Shown: piece after piece, positions 18,265 to 27,337 of the stretch
Numbering within the stretch: position 1 is the stretch's first letter
How the letters are laid out: every line of letters starts with the position of its first letter
Assembly (NCBI GenBank): GCA_036646055.1
Contig: JAVXMY010000002.1
Location: 301,931 to 365,930, forward strand
Direction of reading: 5' to 3'
DNA: 64,000 nucleotides
From: JAVWMQ01 sp036646055
GTDB taxonomy: Bacteria; Bacillota; Clostridia; Peptostreptococcales; Anaerovoracaceae
The notes under the pieces: generated by a model
What the model was told of the DNA's origin: nothing
Seen by the model: only the letters and a program-made list of their open reading frames with translations
Databases searched by the model: none
Made by a program: the position numbers and the translations under genes

Positions 18265-19145
18265 TGGCTAAGGCAATAAAAGGTGGCCTAGGTAGAGGCC
18301 TAGACGCATTGTTCTCTGATACTGAGATTTCAACTGATGGTAAAGAACAAGCCTCCTTAGAAGGAATAGCAAATATTAGTTTAGACCATATTAAGCCTAA
18401 TACTAATCAACCCCGTAAAACATTTAATGAAGAAAAGATAAATGAACTTGCAGATTCCATTAAGGAACATGGAGTGATTCAACCTATTATAGTGAATAAA
18501 CTGAAGGATTCAGGTTATGAAATTGTAGCAGGTGAAAGAAGATGGAGAGCGGCAAGAGCTGCTGGGCTTAAGGAAGTACCTTGTGTAGTTAGGGAATTAT
18601 CTGATGAAGAGCATATGCTTTTTGCAATAATTGAAAACATGCAAAGAGAAGACCTAAACCCAATTGAAGAAGCTGAAGGATTAGCCAGTATGATTGAAAC
18701 TTATGGCTTTACTCAAAGTGAAGTTAGTAAAAGTGTAGGTAAGAGCAGACCTTATATTACTAATTCTCTTAGACTTCTAAAGTTACCTAAGGAAATTCAG
18801 GATATGATGGGTGAAGGGAACTTATCTGCAGGTCACGCAAGAGCTCTAGTTGCAATAGAAGATAAGGAACTGCAAATCAAGCTTGCCAAAATGGCAATAG
18901 ACCAGGGACTTTCAGTTAGAGCTATTGAAGAATTATCAAATGGTGAAAAACAAGCCAAGAGGAGAGGGAAGCCTGCCAAAAGATCTCCCAAAAGCTCAGA
19001 GGTGCTATTAATTGAAAGAGAATTAAAGAGCAACCTGGGTACTAAGGTAAACATTAATGGAAAAGGCAAAAAGGGTAAAATTGAAATCGAGTACTATAGT
19101 GAAGATGAACTAGAAAGATTAATCGATTTACTTAAAACTGTCTAA
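18264..19145 (+). CDS. parB: chromosome partitioning protein ParB/Spo0J
   Basis: A 293-residue CTP-dependent DNA clamp that loads at parS. In order: an N-terminal Soj-activating peptide (KGGLGRGLDALF), the CTP-binding ParB/sulfiredoxin domain with QPRKTF and GERRWRAARAAG, the HTH segment FTQSEVSKSVGKSRPYITNSLRLL, and a C-terminal dimerisation domain (YYSEDELERLIDLLKTV). Translationally coupled to soj. Confidence 0.96.
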   Translation: MAKAIKGGLGRGLDALFSDTEISTDGKEQASLEGIANISLDHIKPNTNQPRKTFNEEKINELADSIKEHGVIQPIIVNKLKDSGYEIVAGERRWRAARAAGLKEVPCVVRELSDEEHMLFAIIENMQREDLNPIEEAEGLASMIETYGFTQSEVSKSVGKSRPYITNSLRLLKLPKEIQDMMGEGNLSAGHARALVAIEDKELQIKLAKMAIDQGLSVRAIEELSNGEKQAKRRGKPAKRSPKSSEVLLIERELKSNLGTKVNINGKGKKGKIEIEYYSEDELERLIDLLKTV

Positions 19146-19466
19146 TGAAATAGAAATACACATTTATAGTCAATATGGAATGAAGGCTGTTGCTTAAGCG
19201 GCAGTCTATTTTCATGTCCAAAATTAAATAATAAACCTATGACTAGTGGTTAAACCTTGTAATTGCAAAGGTTTAACATAAAACTATAACAACAATACAA
19301 GGACAGTTTAATATAACTATCATAAACTATCCAAGGTACAGTTGCTTTAAGAAAGGTAAATTATAAAAATTGTATATATAAAAAATTACAATAGTGTGTC
19401 TTTTATTAGTAACAAATCTATTGTAACATTAAGTATAAGTTTTTTAAGTTAAGAAAGGAAATAACA
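19146..19466 (+). promoter_or_regulatory. long leader of the ECF-transporter gene with two hairpins
   Basis: No gene in this 321-base spacer. A 10-bp perfect stem, GTTAAACCTT / AAGGTTTAAC, occupies 19249-19277. A second 10-bp stem with one mismatch pairs 19301-19310 with 19323-19332. The final 90 bases are AT-rich and end with AAGAAAGGAA before the ATG. I recognise no T-box, TPP, FMN or other named riboswitch consensus. The paired hairpins could act as a conditional leader, but neither has a clear T-run. Confidence 0.4.
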
Positions 19467-20003
19467 ATGCAAAACACAAAGAGTAATACATTTAATTTCA
19501 ATTCTAAAGCTATGGTTCTAGCAATAAATGGAATATCTATAGCTTTAGTATTTTTATGCACATGGTTAATAAACATTAGATTACCAATAGTAGCAAATGG
19601 GGGACTAGTTCATCTAGGAAACGTTGCATTATTTTTGGTAGCAATAATCTTCGGAGGTAAAACTGGAGCAATAGCAGGTGCCTTTGGAATGGCATTATTT
19701 GATTTAATGGGAGGTTGGTTCCTTTGGGCACCATTCACATTTGTCATTGTTGGATTAATGGGATATGCAGTTGGCAAGATAACAGAAGGCAAGACACAAA
19801 CAACATGGATTGCACTTTCAATTATTGTAGCACTTGTAATTAAAATTGTAGGATACTATATTGCGGAAGGATTTATATACGGAAATTGGGTTGCACCAGC
19901 CGCATCAATTCCAGGGAATTTAGTACAAGTTGGAGTTGCAGCTGTAATCGTTATACCATTTGCAGGATTAATTAAAAAGCAGGTTTTAAAATGTATAAAA
20001 TAA
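19467..20003 (+). CDS. ECF transporter S component (substrate-binding membrane subunit)
   Basis: A 178-residue integral membrane protein with about five to six hydrophobic segments: residues 15-35, 48-65, 70-85, 88-105, 110-130 and 145-170. NGGLVHLGNVALFLVAIIFG followed by KTGAIAGAFGMALFDLMGGW is typical of energy-coupling-factor S components of the riboflavin/DUF1393-like group. Such subunits bind a vitamin or precursor and need the shared EcfA/A'/T module, which is not in this window. The last 13 bases overlap the aminotransferase gene. The substrate cannot be assigned. Confidence 0.78.
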   Translation: MQNTKSNTFNFNSKAMVLAINGISIALVFLCTWLINIRLPIVANGGLVHLGNVALFLVAIIFGGKTGAIAGAFGMALFDLMGGWFLWAPFTFVIVGLMGYAVGKITEGKTQTTWIALSIIVALVIKIVGYYIAEGFIYGNWVAPAASIPGNLVQVGVAAVIVIPFAGLIKKQVLKCIK

Positions 20004-21118
20004 TGACCCCAGGACCAGTACAGGTTCGTGAAAATGTAAGAATGGCAAGAAGTCTTGAAGCAACAAATCCAGACCTAGACCCTAAATTCTTTGATTTTTA
20101 TAGGGTGGTTTGCAATAAATTGGCCAAAATTATGGATTCAAGCCAGGAAGTATTCGTTCTTGGTGGGGAAGGAATTTTGGGACTTGAAGCAGCATGTGCA
20201 TCACTTACTGAGCCAGGAGATAGAGTCCTTGTTATAGATAATGGGATTTTTGGTAGAGGTTTTGGCGACTTTGTAGCTATGTACGGAGGCCAAGAAGTAT
20301 ACTTCAAAAGCGACTATAAAAACCCTATAGAAAAAACCGCTCTTGACAGTTTTTTGAAAAAAGACAGCAATTTTAAGTATGCCACATTAGTTCATATGGA
20401 TACGCCAAGTGGCGTGTTAAACAATGTTGAGGAACTTTGTAAATTACTTAAAAGCTATGGAATTTTAACAGTTGTTGATACTGTTGCAGGAATGTTTGGC
20501 GAGGAAATATCTGTAGATAAAGGTCAAATAGATATATTATGTGCAGGATCTCAAAAAGCCTTATCTGCACCTCCAGGACTTACAATGATGTCCGTAAGCA
20601 AGAATGCTTTTGAATCAATGGTAAAGCGAAAAACTAGAATAGCCGCTTTTTATGCTAACCTATTAATGTATAGAGATTACTACACCAAAAAAGCATTTCC
20701 ATATACAATGCCAGCTAGCGACATAAATGGTCTAAGTGTAGCTTTAGATAATGTTTTAGCTGAACCTAAAATCATTGAAAGACATAAAAAAATTGCAAGG
20801 GCAACAAGAAATGCTCTTGTTGCAGGAGGAATTGAACTTTTTCTTCAAAGTGGATTTAGTAATAATGTTACTGCATTTTGCGTGCCCCAAGGCGTTACAG
20901 ATACAGAAATTCTAACAAGAATTCGTGATGTATATGGAATTATGATTGCAGGAAGCCTTGAAGAACTAGAAGGGCAAGTAATCAGAATTGGTCACATGGG
21001 AGAAAACAGCAATCCAAAAGAAATGGCGGAAACTTTAGAGGCTCTAACTAAAACCTTAGATGATTTAGATGTGCCGGTTAAATGCAATCTAAAAGATGAA
21101 TTCCTTAAAAATTTATAA
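19991..21118 (+). CDS. class V PLP-dependent aminotransferase (alanine-glyoxylate/serine-pyruvate type)
   Basis: A 375-residue fold-type I PLP enzyme. It starts MYKIMTPGPVQVRENVRMA, the usual opening of alanine-glyoxylate aminotransferase-like proteins. The Schiff-base lysine is in CAGSQKALSAPPGLTMM. Substrate-facing GGEGILGLEAA and VVDTVAGMFGEEI are also typical. The gene overlaps the ECF S-component by 13 bases, so the two are co-translated. Within this family the substrate could be alanine, serine, 2-aminoethylphosphonate or others; the overlap with a vitamin-type transporter is the best clue and does not settle it. Confidence 0.8.
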   Translation: MYKIMTPGPVQVRENVRMARSLEATNPDLDPKFFDFYRVVCNKLAKIMDSSQEVFVLGGEGILGLEAACASLTEPGDRVLVIDNGIFGRGFGDFVAMYGGQEVYFKSDYKNPIEKTALDSFLKKDSNFKYATLVHMDTPSGVLNNVEELCKLLKSYGILTVVDTVAGMFGEEISVDKGQIDILCAGSQKALSAPPGLTMMSVSKNAFESMVKRKTRIAAFYANLLMYRDYYTKKAFPYTMPASDINGLSVALDNVLAEPKIIERHKKIARATRNALVAGGIELFLQSGFSNNVTAFCVPQGVTDTEILTRIRDVYGIMIAGSLEELEGQVIRIGHMGENSNPKEMAETLEALTKTLDDLDVPVKCNLKDEFLKNL

Positions 21119-21152
21119 GTAAAGTTTTGTTTAGAAACATATTGACTAGAAG

Positions 21153-21190
21153 CCAGCTTGGTATTTAATAAATATCAGGCTGGTTTTGTT
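21153..21190 (+). terminator. terminator after the aminotransferase gene
   Basis: CCAGC at 21153-21157 pairs with GCTGG at 21179-21183, with further partial pairing inside (TATTT / AAATA), followed by TTTTGTTTT. It separates the ECF/aminotransferase pair from the histidine genes. Confidence 0.7.
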
Positions 21191-21382
21191 TTAGTTAAAA
21201 CTAGTAGGGAAATTAACTTTCAAAATTATAGCAATTATCAGAAAAATCAGTTATAATATATCTGCAGAAAGTCCACCTATGAAAAAATCATGGGAACCTA
21301 TGGATTATGAAACAAAGAGTAAAAATCTAGAGAGAAAATAAATAATTAAATAGGAAATATATTCTGAAAGGAAGTGTAAAAG

Positions 21383-22918
21383 ATGAGTATTAAAATTGAT
21401 GGCAAAAGTTTAACTATTGAAGAAGTAATCAGAGTAACAAGATTTAATGAAAAAGTTGAACTTACAGATGAGGCAATTGCCGCAGTAACTAAAGCCCGTA
21501 ACTATGTTGATCAGAAACTAGAAGAAGGGGAAATTATTTACGGACTGACAACTGGCTTTGGTAAATTTAGCGATGTGTTAATAACCAGAGAAGAAACGGC
21601 TGATCTTCAAAGAAATTTAATAATAAGTCATACATGCGCAATGGGAAATCCACTTCCAAGAGATGTTTCAAGAGGAATTATGCTTTTAAGATGTAACGCC
21701 TTAAGTAGAGGCCATTCAGGAATCAGACTTACAACACTTGAAACGCTAATAGCAATGTTAAACAGTGGCATAACTCCTCAAATTCCAGAGAAAGGCTCTC
21801 TTGGTGCAAGCGGAGACCTAGCACCATTAAGTCATATGGTTTTAACATTAATAGGCGAAGGAGAAGCCGAATACAAAGGGGAAATAATGCCAGGAGGCAA
21901 GGCAATGGCAATGGCAGGTTTGAAACCTGTAACCCTTGTTGCCAAAGAAGGTTTGGCACTGATAAATGGTACACAGGCAATGACATCAATAGGACTTCAT
22001 GTATTAGTTGATGCAATGAGCTTAGCCAAAGTAGCTGACTTAGCTTGTAGTTTAACAGCAGAAGCATTAAATGGAATAACCAAAGCCTATGACCCAAAGG
22101 TTCATACTCTTAGAGGTCATCTGGGTCAAATAGAGGCAGCATCAAATCTTAGAAAACTGCTAGATGGCAGCCAAAACGCCAAAGATGAGAACCCGAATAA
22201 GGTCCAAGATCCATATTCACTTAGATGTGCACCTCAGGTTCATGGAGCTTCAAGAGCTACAAACCAGTATGTTTACAATGTAGTAACTACAGAAATTAAT
22301 GCAGTAACAGATAACCCACTGATTTTTCCAGATGAAGATCAAGTTATTTCAGGAGGTAACTTCCATGGACAACCAATGGCATTAGTCTTTGACTTTTTGA
22401 AAAACGCCATAGCAGAACTTGCTAACATTTCTGAGCGAAGATCAGAAAGACTTATAAATCCACAGCTAAGCGAAGGTTTGCCACCTTTTTTGACTAAACA
22501 TGGCGGAGTTTGCTCAGGATTTATGATTGCCCAATATGCAGCAGCATCAATGGTTTCAGAAAGCAAAATATATGCTCACCCTGCCTGTGTGGATTCCATT
22601 CCAAGTTCAGGAAATCAGGAAGATCATGTAAGTATGGGAACAACAGCAGCTAGAACTGCAGCAATGGTATTAGATAATTCGGAGAAGGTAATAGCTATAG
22701 AACTTTTTAGTGCTTATCAGGCAATTTCACTTCGTGGCGAGGAATATATTAATGGTCTAAGTCCGGCAACTAAAGCGGCATATGACTACATAGCTAACCT
22801 AGTTGACCCAGTTGATCAAGATGTAATAATGCATTATGAGATGATTAAGTTTGATGAAATGATCAAAAATAAAAAACTGATTGAAGCAGTAGAATGTGCG
22901 GTAGGACAGTTGAAATAA
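21383..22918 (+). CDS. hutH: histidine ammonia-lyase
   Basis: A 511-residue lyase that deaminates L-histidine to urocanate and ammonia, the first step of the Hut route. The Ala142-Ser143-Gly144 triad in GSLGASGDLAPLSH self-cyclises to the MIO cofactor. YGLTTGFGKFSD (substrate-binding Tyr) and the HGQPMA and QEDHVSMG segments are all present. Length is standard. GAAAGGAAG precedes the ATG. A TATAAT hexamer at 21252-21257 may be part of its promoter, but no good -35 is visible. First gene of the histidine cluster. Confidence 0.96.
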   Translation: MSIKIDGKSLTIEEVIRVTRFNEKVELTDEAIAAVTKARNYVDQKLEEGEIIYGLTTGFGKFSDVLITREETADLQRNLIISHTCAMGNPLPRDVSRGIMLLRCNALSRGHSGIRLTTLETLIAMLNSGITPQIPEKGSLGASGDLAPLSHMVLTLIGEGEAEYKGEIMPGGKAMAMAGLKPVTLVAKEGLALINGTQAMTSIGLHVLVDAMSLAKVADLACSLTAEALNGITKAYDPKVHTLRGHLGQIEAASNLRKLLDGSQNAKDENPNKVQDPYSLRCAPQVHGASRATNQYVYNVVTTEINAVTDNPLIFPDEDQVISGGNFHGQPMALVFDFLKNAIAELANISERRSERLINPQLSEGLPPFLTKHGGVCSGFMIAQYAAASMVSESKIYAHPACVDSIPSSGNQEDHVSMGTTAARTAAMVLDNSEKVIAIELFSAYQAISLRGEEYINGLSPATKAAYDYIANLVDPVDQDVIMHYEMIKFDEMIKNKKLIEAVECAVGQLK

Positions 22919-23007
22919 CTACAATATCGCAATTAAGCGATATGATAAAATAGGTGAATTTAGATAGACCAACAATTAATAGGCAATTAAAAAAAGGAGT
23001 GATAACC

Positions 23008-25032
23008 ATGATAACTAACAAGGAAGTTTCAAAAGCAATGACGATTAAATTAGATAACCAGCTTCCCGATTACCCTAAGTTTGAGAAGGGTAAAAGAAGA
23101 GCCCCAGATAGAGGTTTTAGACTAAGCAAAGCTCAAACAGAGTTAGCATTAAAAAATGCCCTTAGATATGTGCCCGAGGAACTGCATCAGGTTTTGGCGC
23201 CAGAGTTTATGGAGGAACTTGTAACCTACGGCAGAATTTATGCCTACAGATATAGACCAGCAGGGCGAATTTACGGGAAACCAATTGACAAGTACAAGGG
23301 AAATTGCATTGAAGGAAAGGCCTTCCAGGTTATGATTGATAACAATTTGGACTTTGAAGTAGCTCTTTATCCTTATGAACTTGTGACTTACGGAGAAACA
23401 GGACAGCCTTGTCAAAACTGGCTTCAGTACAGACTTATTAAGAAATATTTGGAACAATTGACTGACCATCAAACACTGGTTGTTTCATCTGGACATCCTC
23501 TTGGATTATTTCCAAGTAAAAAGGAAGCTCCTCGTGTAATTATTGCAAATGCCCTAATGATAGGCATGTTCGACAATCTAGAAGATTGGGAAATAGCTGA
23601 GGAAATGGGTGTTGCCAATTATGGACAAATGACAGCAGGCGGTTGGATGTACATTGGTCCTCAGGGAATTGTTCATGGAACATTTAATACAATTTTAAAT
23701 GCAGGACGTAAATATTTGGGAGTACCTGAACAAGGAGATTTGGCAGGGCACATTTTTGTGTCATCAGGTCTTGGAGGTATGAGTGGTGCTCAGCCAAAGG
23801 CCACAACAATTGCTGGTGGCGTTGGGATTTTTGCAGAAGTAGACAAATCTAGAATTCAGACTCGAGTAGATCAGGGCTGGGTTCAGGTTATGCTTGAAGA
23901 TATAGATCAGGTTTTTGCACTTGCCAAAGAAAAACTTGCATCTAAGGAACCTTGTTCAATTGCTTACCATGGCAACATTGTTGACTTACTAGAAGCAGCA
24001 GCAACAAGAGATTTTAATATTGAACTTTTATCTGATCAGACATCCTGTCACAATGTATATAACGGAGGATATTGTCCCGTTTCATTAAGCTTTGATGAAA
24101 GAACGGAAATGTTATCAAAGGATCGAAAGCAGTTTGTTAAATTGGTAGATGAGTCTCTTAAGAGACACTTTGAAGCCATTAAAAAGTTAACAGCTAAAGG
24201 AACTTACTTCTTTGATTACGGAAACTCATTTATGAAAGCCATTTATGACGCAGGAGTTAAGGAGATATCTAAAAACGGCAGTGATGAGAAGGATGGATTT
24301 ATCTGGCCTTCATATGTTGAAGATATTTTGGGACCACTATTATTTGATTATGGTTATGGCCCATTTAGATGGGTTTGTTTATCTGGCAAGGCTGAGGATC
24401 TGGACAAAACAGACCAGGCAGCTATGGATTGTATCGATCCTAATCGTAGGTTCCAAGACAGGGATAATTGGGTTTGGATTCGTGATGCTAAGTCTAACAA
24501 AATGGTAGTTGGAACTCAGGCTAGAATTCTTTATCAGGATGCTGAGGGAAGAACAAATATTGCCCTTAAATTTAATGAAATGGTTAGAAATAAAATCGTA
24601 GGACCTATTATGATGGGTAGGGATCACCACGATGTTAGTGGGACAGATTCTCCATTTAGGGAAACCTCAAATATTAAAGACGGTAGTAATGTAATGGCCG
24701 ATATGGCTGTTCAATGTTTTGCTGGTAACGCCGCAAGAGGCATGAGCCTTTGTGCTCTTCATAATGGAGGTGGCGTTGGAATTGGCAAGTCAATTAATGG
24801 AGGATTCGGTATGGTGCTAGATGGCAGTGAGAGAGTTGATGAAATTCTCAAATCTGCAATGATGTGGGATGTAATGGGCGGTGTTGCCCGTAGAGGTTGG
24901 GCTCGTAATGAAAATGCAATAGAAACAGCAATTAAATACAATTCCAATTACCAGGGCAAAGGCCATATTACATTGCCATATGTAGCCGAATCAGGATTTG
25001 TTTCAGAAATCGTAGGTAAATATATTAAATAA
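23008..25032 (+). CDS. hutU: urocanate hydratase
   Basis: Converts urocanate to 4-imidazolone-5-propionate using a tightly bound NAD. Family signatures are YGQMTAGGWMYIGPQGIVHG, SSGLGGMSGAQPKA and RDHHDVSGTDSPFRE. A C-terminal AARGMSLCALHNGGGVGIG segment matches the urocanase core. At 674 residues it is longer than the usual ~550, with an N-terminal extension and insertions, as in the longer clostridial and mammalian-like enzymes. The frame is open to 22954, but the ATG at 23008 has AAAAAGGAGTG at ideal spacing. Confidence 0.94.
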   Translation: MITNKEVSKAMTIKLDNQLPDYPKFEKGKRRAPDRGFRLSKAQTELALKNALRYVPEELHQVLAPEFMEELVTYGRIYAYRYRPAGRIYGKPIDKYKGNCIEGKAFQVMIDNNLDFEVALYPYELVTYGETGQPCQNWLQYRLIKKYLEQLTDHQTLVVSSGHPLGLFPSKKEAPRVIIANALMIGMFDNLEDWEIAEEMGVANYGQMTAGGWMYIGPQGIVHGTFNTILNAGRKYLGVPEQGDLAGHIFVSSGLGGMSGAQPKATTIAGGVGIFAEVDKSRIQTRVDQGWVQVMLEDIDQVFALAKEKLASKEPCSIAYHGNIVDLLEAAATRDFNIELLSDQTSCHNVYNGGYCPVSLSFDERTEMLSKDRKQFVKLVDESLKRHFEAIKKLTAKGTYFFDYGNSFMKAIYDAGVKEISKNGSDEKDGFIWPSYVEDILGPLLFDYGYGPFRWVCLSGKAEDLDKTDQAAMDCIDPNRRFQDRDNWVWIRDAKSNKMVVGTQARILYQDAEGRTNIALKFNEMVRNKIVGPIMMGRDHHDVSGTDSPFRETSNIKDGSNVMADMAVQCFAGNAARGMSLCALHNGGGVGIGKSINGGFGMVLDGSERVDEILKSAMMWDVMGGVARRGWARNENAIETAIKYNSNYQGKGHITLPYVAESGFVSEIVGKYIK

Positions 25033-25060
25033 ACCTGCCTTGGCCTCTAGATTCCTAGTG

Positions 25061-25183
25061 AAAAGGGTATTTTATCTGAAATTATAAGAAGGAATACCTT
25101 TTTGCCCATAAAAAATTTTAGAAAAAGGTATTTTGATGGTAGTTGAGGGAATAGAATACCTTTTTGTCTATAAGAAAATTTAG
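25061..25183. repeat. imperfect tandem repeat with nested inverted repeats between hutU and hutI
   Basis: A 30-base block at 25092-25121 recurs at 25154-25183 with 26 of 30 matches, a 62-base period. Each copy starts GAATACCTTTTTG and is preceded by an inverted partner: AAAGGGTATT at 25062-25071, and AAAAAGGTATT at 25122-25132, which pairs perfectly over 11 bp with 25155-25165. The region can fold into two consecutive hairpins with T-runs after the stems, so it may attenuate transcription from hutHU into hutI. Confidence 0.65.
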
Positions 25184-25336
25184 GCAAGGGGACTTTTGGG
25201 TCTTTGAGAAAGGTTTTGTACCTGCGAAAGGGAACAGAGCGAATGTTTATCTACAATTTGTTCTCTTTTTGAAAATTTGTTACTGAGAAAAGGGAACTGG
25301 ACCTTTGAATAATCAAATAATGTACCTTTTTATTTA
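25184..25336. other. non-coding remainder of the hutU-hutI spacer
   Basis: No gene is seen. Degenerate AAAGG...ACCTTT motifs continue here (for example GAAAGGTTTTGTACC near 25208), suggesting decayed copies of the upstream hairpin repeat. The spacer as a whole is about 370 bases. Confidence 0.4.
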
Positions 25337-25365
25337 TTGAGTAATGAAAATAAAAAGGGTATAAT
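25337..25365 (+). promoter_or_regulatory. sigma-A-type promoter of hutI
   Basis: TTGAGT at 25337-25342 and a perfect TATAAT at 25360-25365 are separated by 17 bases, 38 bases upstream of the hutI ATG. The promoter overlaps the upstream extension of the hutI frame, which argues against a start at 25337. It gives hutI-fchA-ftcD transcription independent of hutHU. Confidence 0.75.
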
Positions 25366-25402
25366 GACTGTAATTGAGATAAAAACTATAGAAGGAGGCA
25401 TA

Positions 25403-26638
25403 ATGGCTAATATATTAATTAAAAACATTGGTAGATTGCAGACTCCAATTGGAAGTTATAAACATTGTGGCAAGGAGCAGGGCGAAAACCAGATGCTTGT
25501 AAATGCAGCAGTTTATGCTGAAGATGGAGTGATTAAAGAAATTGGAGTTAATGGAGAACTTCCAGTTGCTGAGGATCAAGTTGACCAGGTTGTTGATGCC
25601 GGTGGCAGGCTGGCCACACCGGGACTTGTGGACAGCCATACTCATTTGGTCTTTGGCGGATATAGACAAAATGAGTTGCCCTTAAAGCTTAAGGGCGCCA
25701 CCTATTTAGACATACTAAAGGCAGGTGGAGGTATTCACGATACTGTTGAGAAGACTAGAGCCACAAGTGGACCAATGCTTTATGCAAAAAGCAAGCACTT
25801 CATTGATGAAATGATGAGCCTTGGAGTTACAACTTGTGAAGCCAAAAGTGGATACGGATTAGACTTTGCAAATGAAATGAAATGCCTTGAAGTAATTAGA
25901 ATGCTTAACAAGGAAAACAAAATGGATGTGGTAAGTACTTTTATGGGTGCTCACGCAATACCAGATGAATTTAAGGATGATCCTCTTGAATATATTGAAA
26001 TAATGGCATACGAATGGATGCCATATATTAAGGAACTTGGAATGGCCGAGTTTTGCGATATTTTTTGTGAGGACAGCGTTTTTAATGTTGAAGAAAGTAA
26101 AGTATATATGGAAGCAGCCCTCAAAAACGGCTTTAAATTAAAGATTCATGCAGATGAAATTCAGCCTATAGGAGGATCTGAACTGGCAGGGCAAATGGGA
26201 GCCACATCAGCTGAGCATCTTATCGCCATTGAAGAAAGTGGAATGGACAGCATGGCAGCTGGCGGAACAATAGCAGTACTGCTACCGGCAACGTCTTTTT
26301 ACCTTGATAAACACTATGCACCAGCTCGTCAGATGATTGAAAAGGGAATACCAGTGGCAATTGCCAGTGACTTTAATCCTGGATCTTGCCCATCGCTGAA
26401 CCTTCAGTTTTGTATAAACCTAGGATATCTAAAGTACAAAATGACACCTGAGGAGGTTTTGACAGCCGTAACAATTAATGCAGCAGCTGCAATTGGTAGG
26501 GAAAATTTCGTTGGTACCATCCAGGTTGGCAAGAAGATGGATATGGTAATTTGGGAGGCTACTAATATGGAAATGCTTTGTTACAGATTTGGATCCAATT
26601 TAGTACATAGCGTAATTAAAGATGGCCAGCTAGTATAG
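25403..26638 (+). CDS. hutI: imidazolonepropionase
   Basis: A 411-residue metal-dependent amidohydrolase that opens the imidazolone ring to N-formimino-L-glutamate. The metal-binding HxH is in GLVDSHTHLVFGGYRQNE. Further metal and catalytic residues appear in FMGAHAIP, LKIHADEI, SAEHL and ASDFNPGSCPS. The ATG at 25403 is chosen because GAAGGAGG lies seven bases ahead; the longer frame to 25337 starts on the promoter. Length is normal. Confidence 0.95.
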   Translation: MANILIKNIGRLQTPIGSYKHCGKEQGENQMLVNAAVYAEDGVIKEIGVNGELPVAEDQVDQVVDAGGRLATPGLVDSHTHLVFGGYRQNELPLKLKGATYLDILKAGGGIHDTVEKTRATSGPMLYAKSKHFIDEMMSLGVTTCEAKSGYGLDFANEMKCLEVIRMLNKENKMDVVSTFMGAHAIPDEFKDDPLEYIEIMAYEWMPYIKELGMAEFCDIFCEDSVFNVEESKVYMEAALKNGFKLKIHADEIQPIGGSELAGQMGATSAEHLIAIEESGMDSMAAGGTIAVLLPATSFYLDKHYAPARQMIEKGIPVAIASDFNPGSCPSLNLQFCINLGYLKYKMTPEEVLTAVTINAAAAIGRENFVGTIQVGKKMDMVIWEATNMEMLCYRFGSNLVHSVIKDGQLV

Positions 26639-26698
26639 TAACCTAAGAGGTAAATAAGGCATATAAGTTTAATAATTAATACAAGGGAGAAAACATAA

Positions 26699-27325
26699 AT
26701 GAAATTAATGGACATGGAAATAAAGGCATATTTAGAGTTACTTGCATCTAAAGCACCAGCACCAGGAGGCGGAAGCGTTTCTGCACTTGCAGGAGCACAG
26801 GGATGCGCGCTTTTGGCAATGGTATGCGACCTAACAACAGGCAAAGAAAAGTACCAGGATTACGAAATGCTTTGCATTGAAGCCAAAGAAGACGCCAAGG
26901 GACTAATGAAAGAATTAATTGAAGCAGTAGACAAAGACACTGAAGCCTACAGCAAAGTTTCTGAAGCTTTCAAGCTACCAAAGGCAACAGAGGAAGAGAA
27001 GGCAGCTAGAAGCCAGGCTATAAGACAGGCAACAGTTGGAGCAACAGAAGTGCCTTTTTGGGTTATGACACTTGGATACAAAGGACTTAGAGTAGCGAGA
27101 GATCTAGTTGGACAGTCAAATCCAAATGCAGCTAGCGACGTTGGAGTTGCAGCATTAAACCTAAACTCAACAATTAAAGGAGCTTGGTTAAATGTCAAAA
27201 TAAATCTACCGGGCCTTAAAAACCCTCAACTTGAGCAGGAGTTTATTAACAAGGCAGAAGAAATCCTAGCTAAATGTGACAAACTAACTGAAGAAATTTA
27301 CGATAAAGTTTTAGTAAGCTTATAA
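26699..27325 (+). CDS. fchA: formimidoyltetrahydrofolate cyclodeaminase / methenyl-THF cyclohydrolase family (FchA)
   Basis: A 208-residue helical protein of the cyclodeaminase family. The signature APAPGGGSVSALAGAQGCAL near residues 20-39 is the folate-binding loop. It should release ammonia from 5-formimino-THF to give 5,10-methenyl-THF. In many organisms this domain is fused to the formiminotransferase; here the two are separate adjacent genes 13 bases apart, the usual clostridial arrangement. GGGAG precedes the start. Confidence 0.9.
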   Translation: MKLMDMEIKAYLELLASKAPAPGGGSVSALAGAQGCALLAMVCDLTTGKEKYQDYEMLCIEAKEDAKGLMKELIEAVDKDTEAYSKVSEAFKLPKATEEEKAARSQAIRQATVGATEVPFWVMTLGYKGLRVARDLVGQSNPNAASDVGVAALNLNSTIKGAWLNVKINLPGLKNPQLEQEFINKAEEILAKCDKLTEEIYDKVLVSL

Positions 27326-27337
27326 AAGGAGAAGAAG

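Noticed and set aside
19146..19466. T-box or known vitamin riboswitch in the ECF leader
   Set aside because: I found no TGGNACCGCG T-box element and no TPP, FMN, cobalamin or preQ1 signature by eye.
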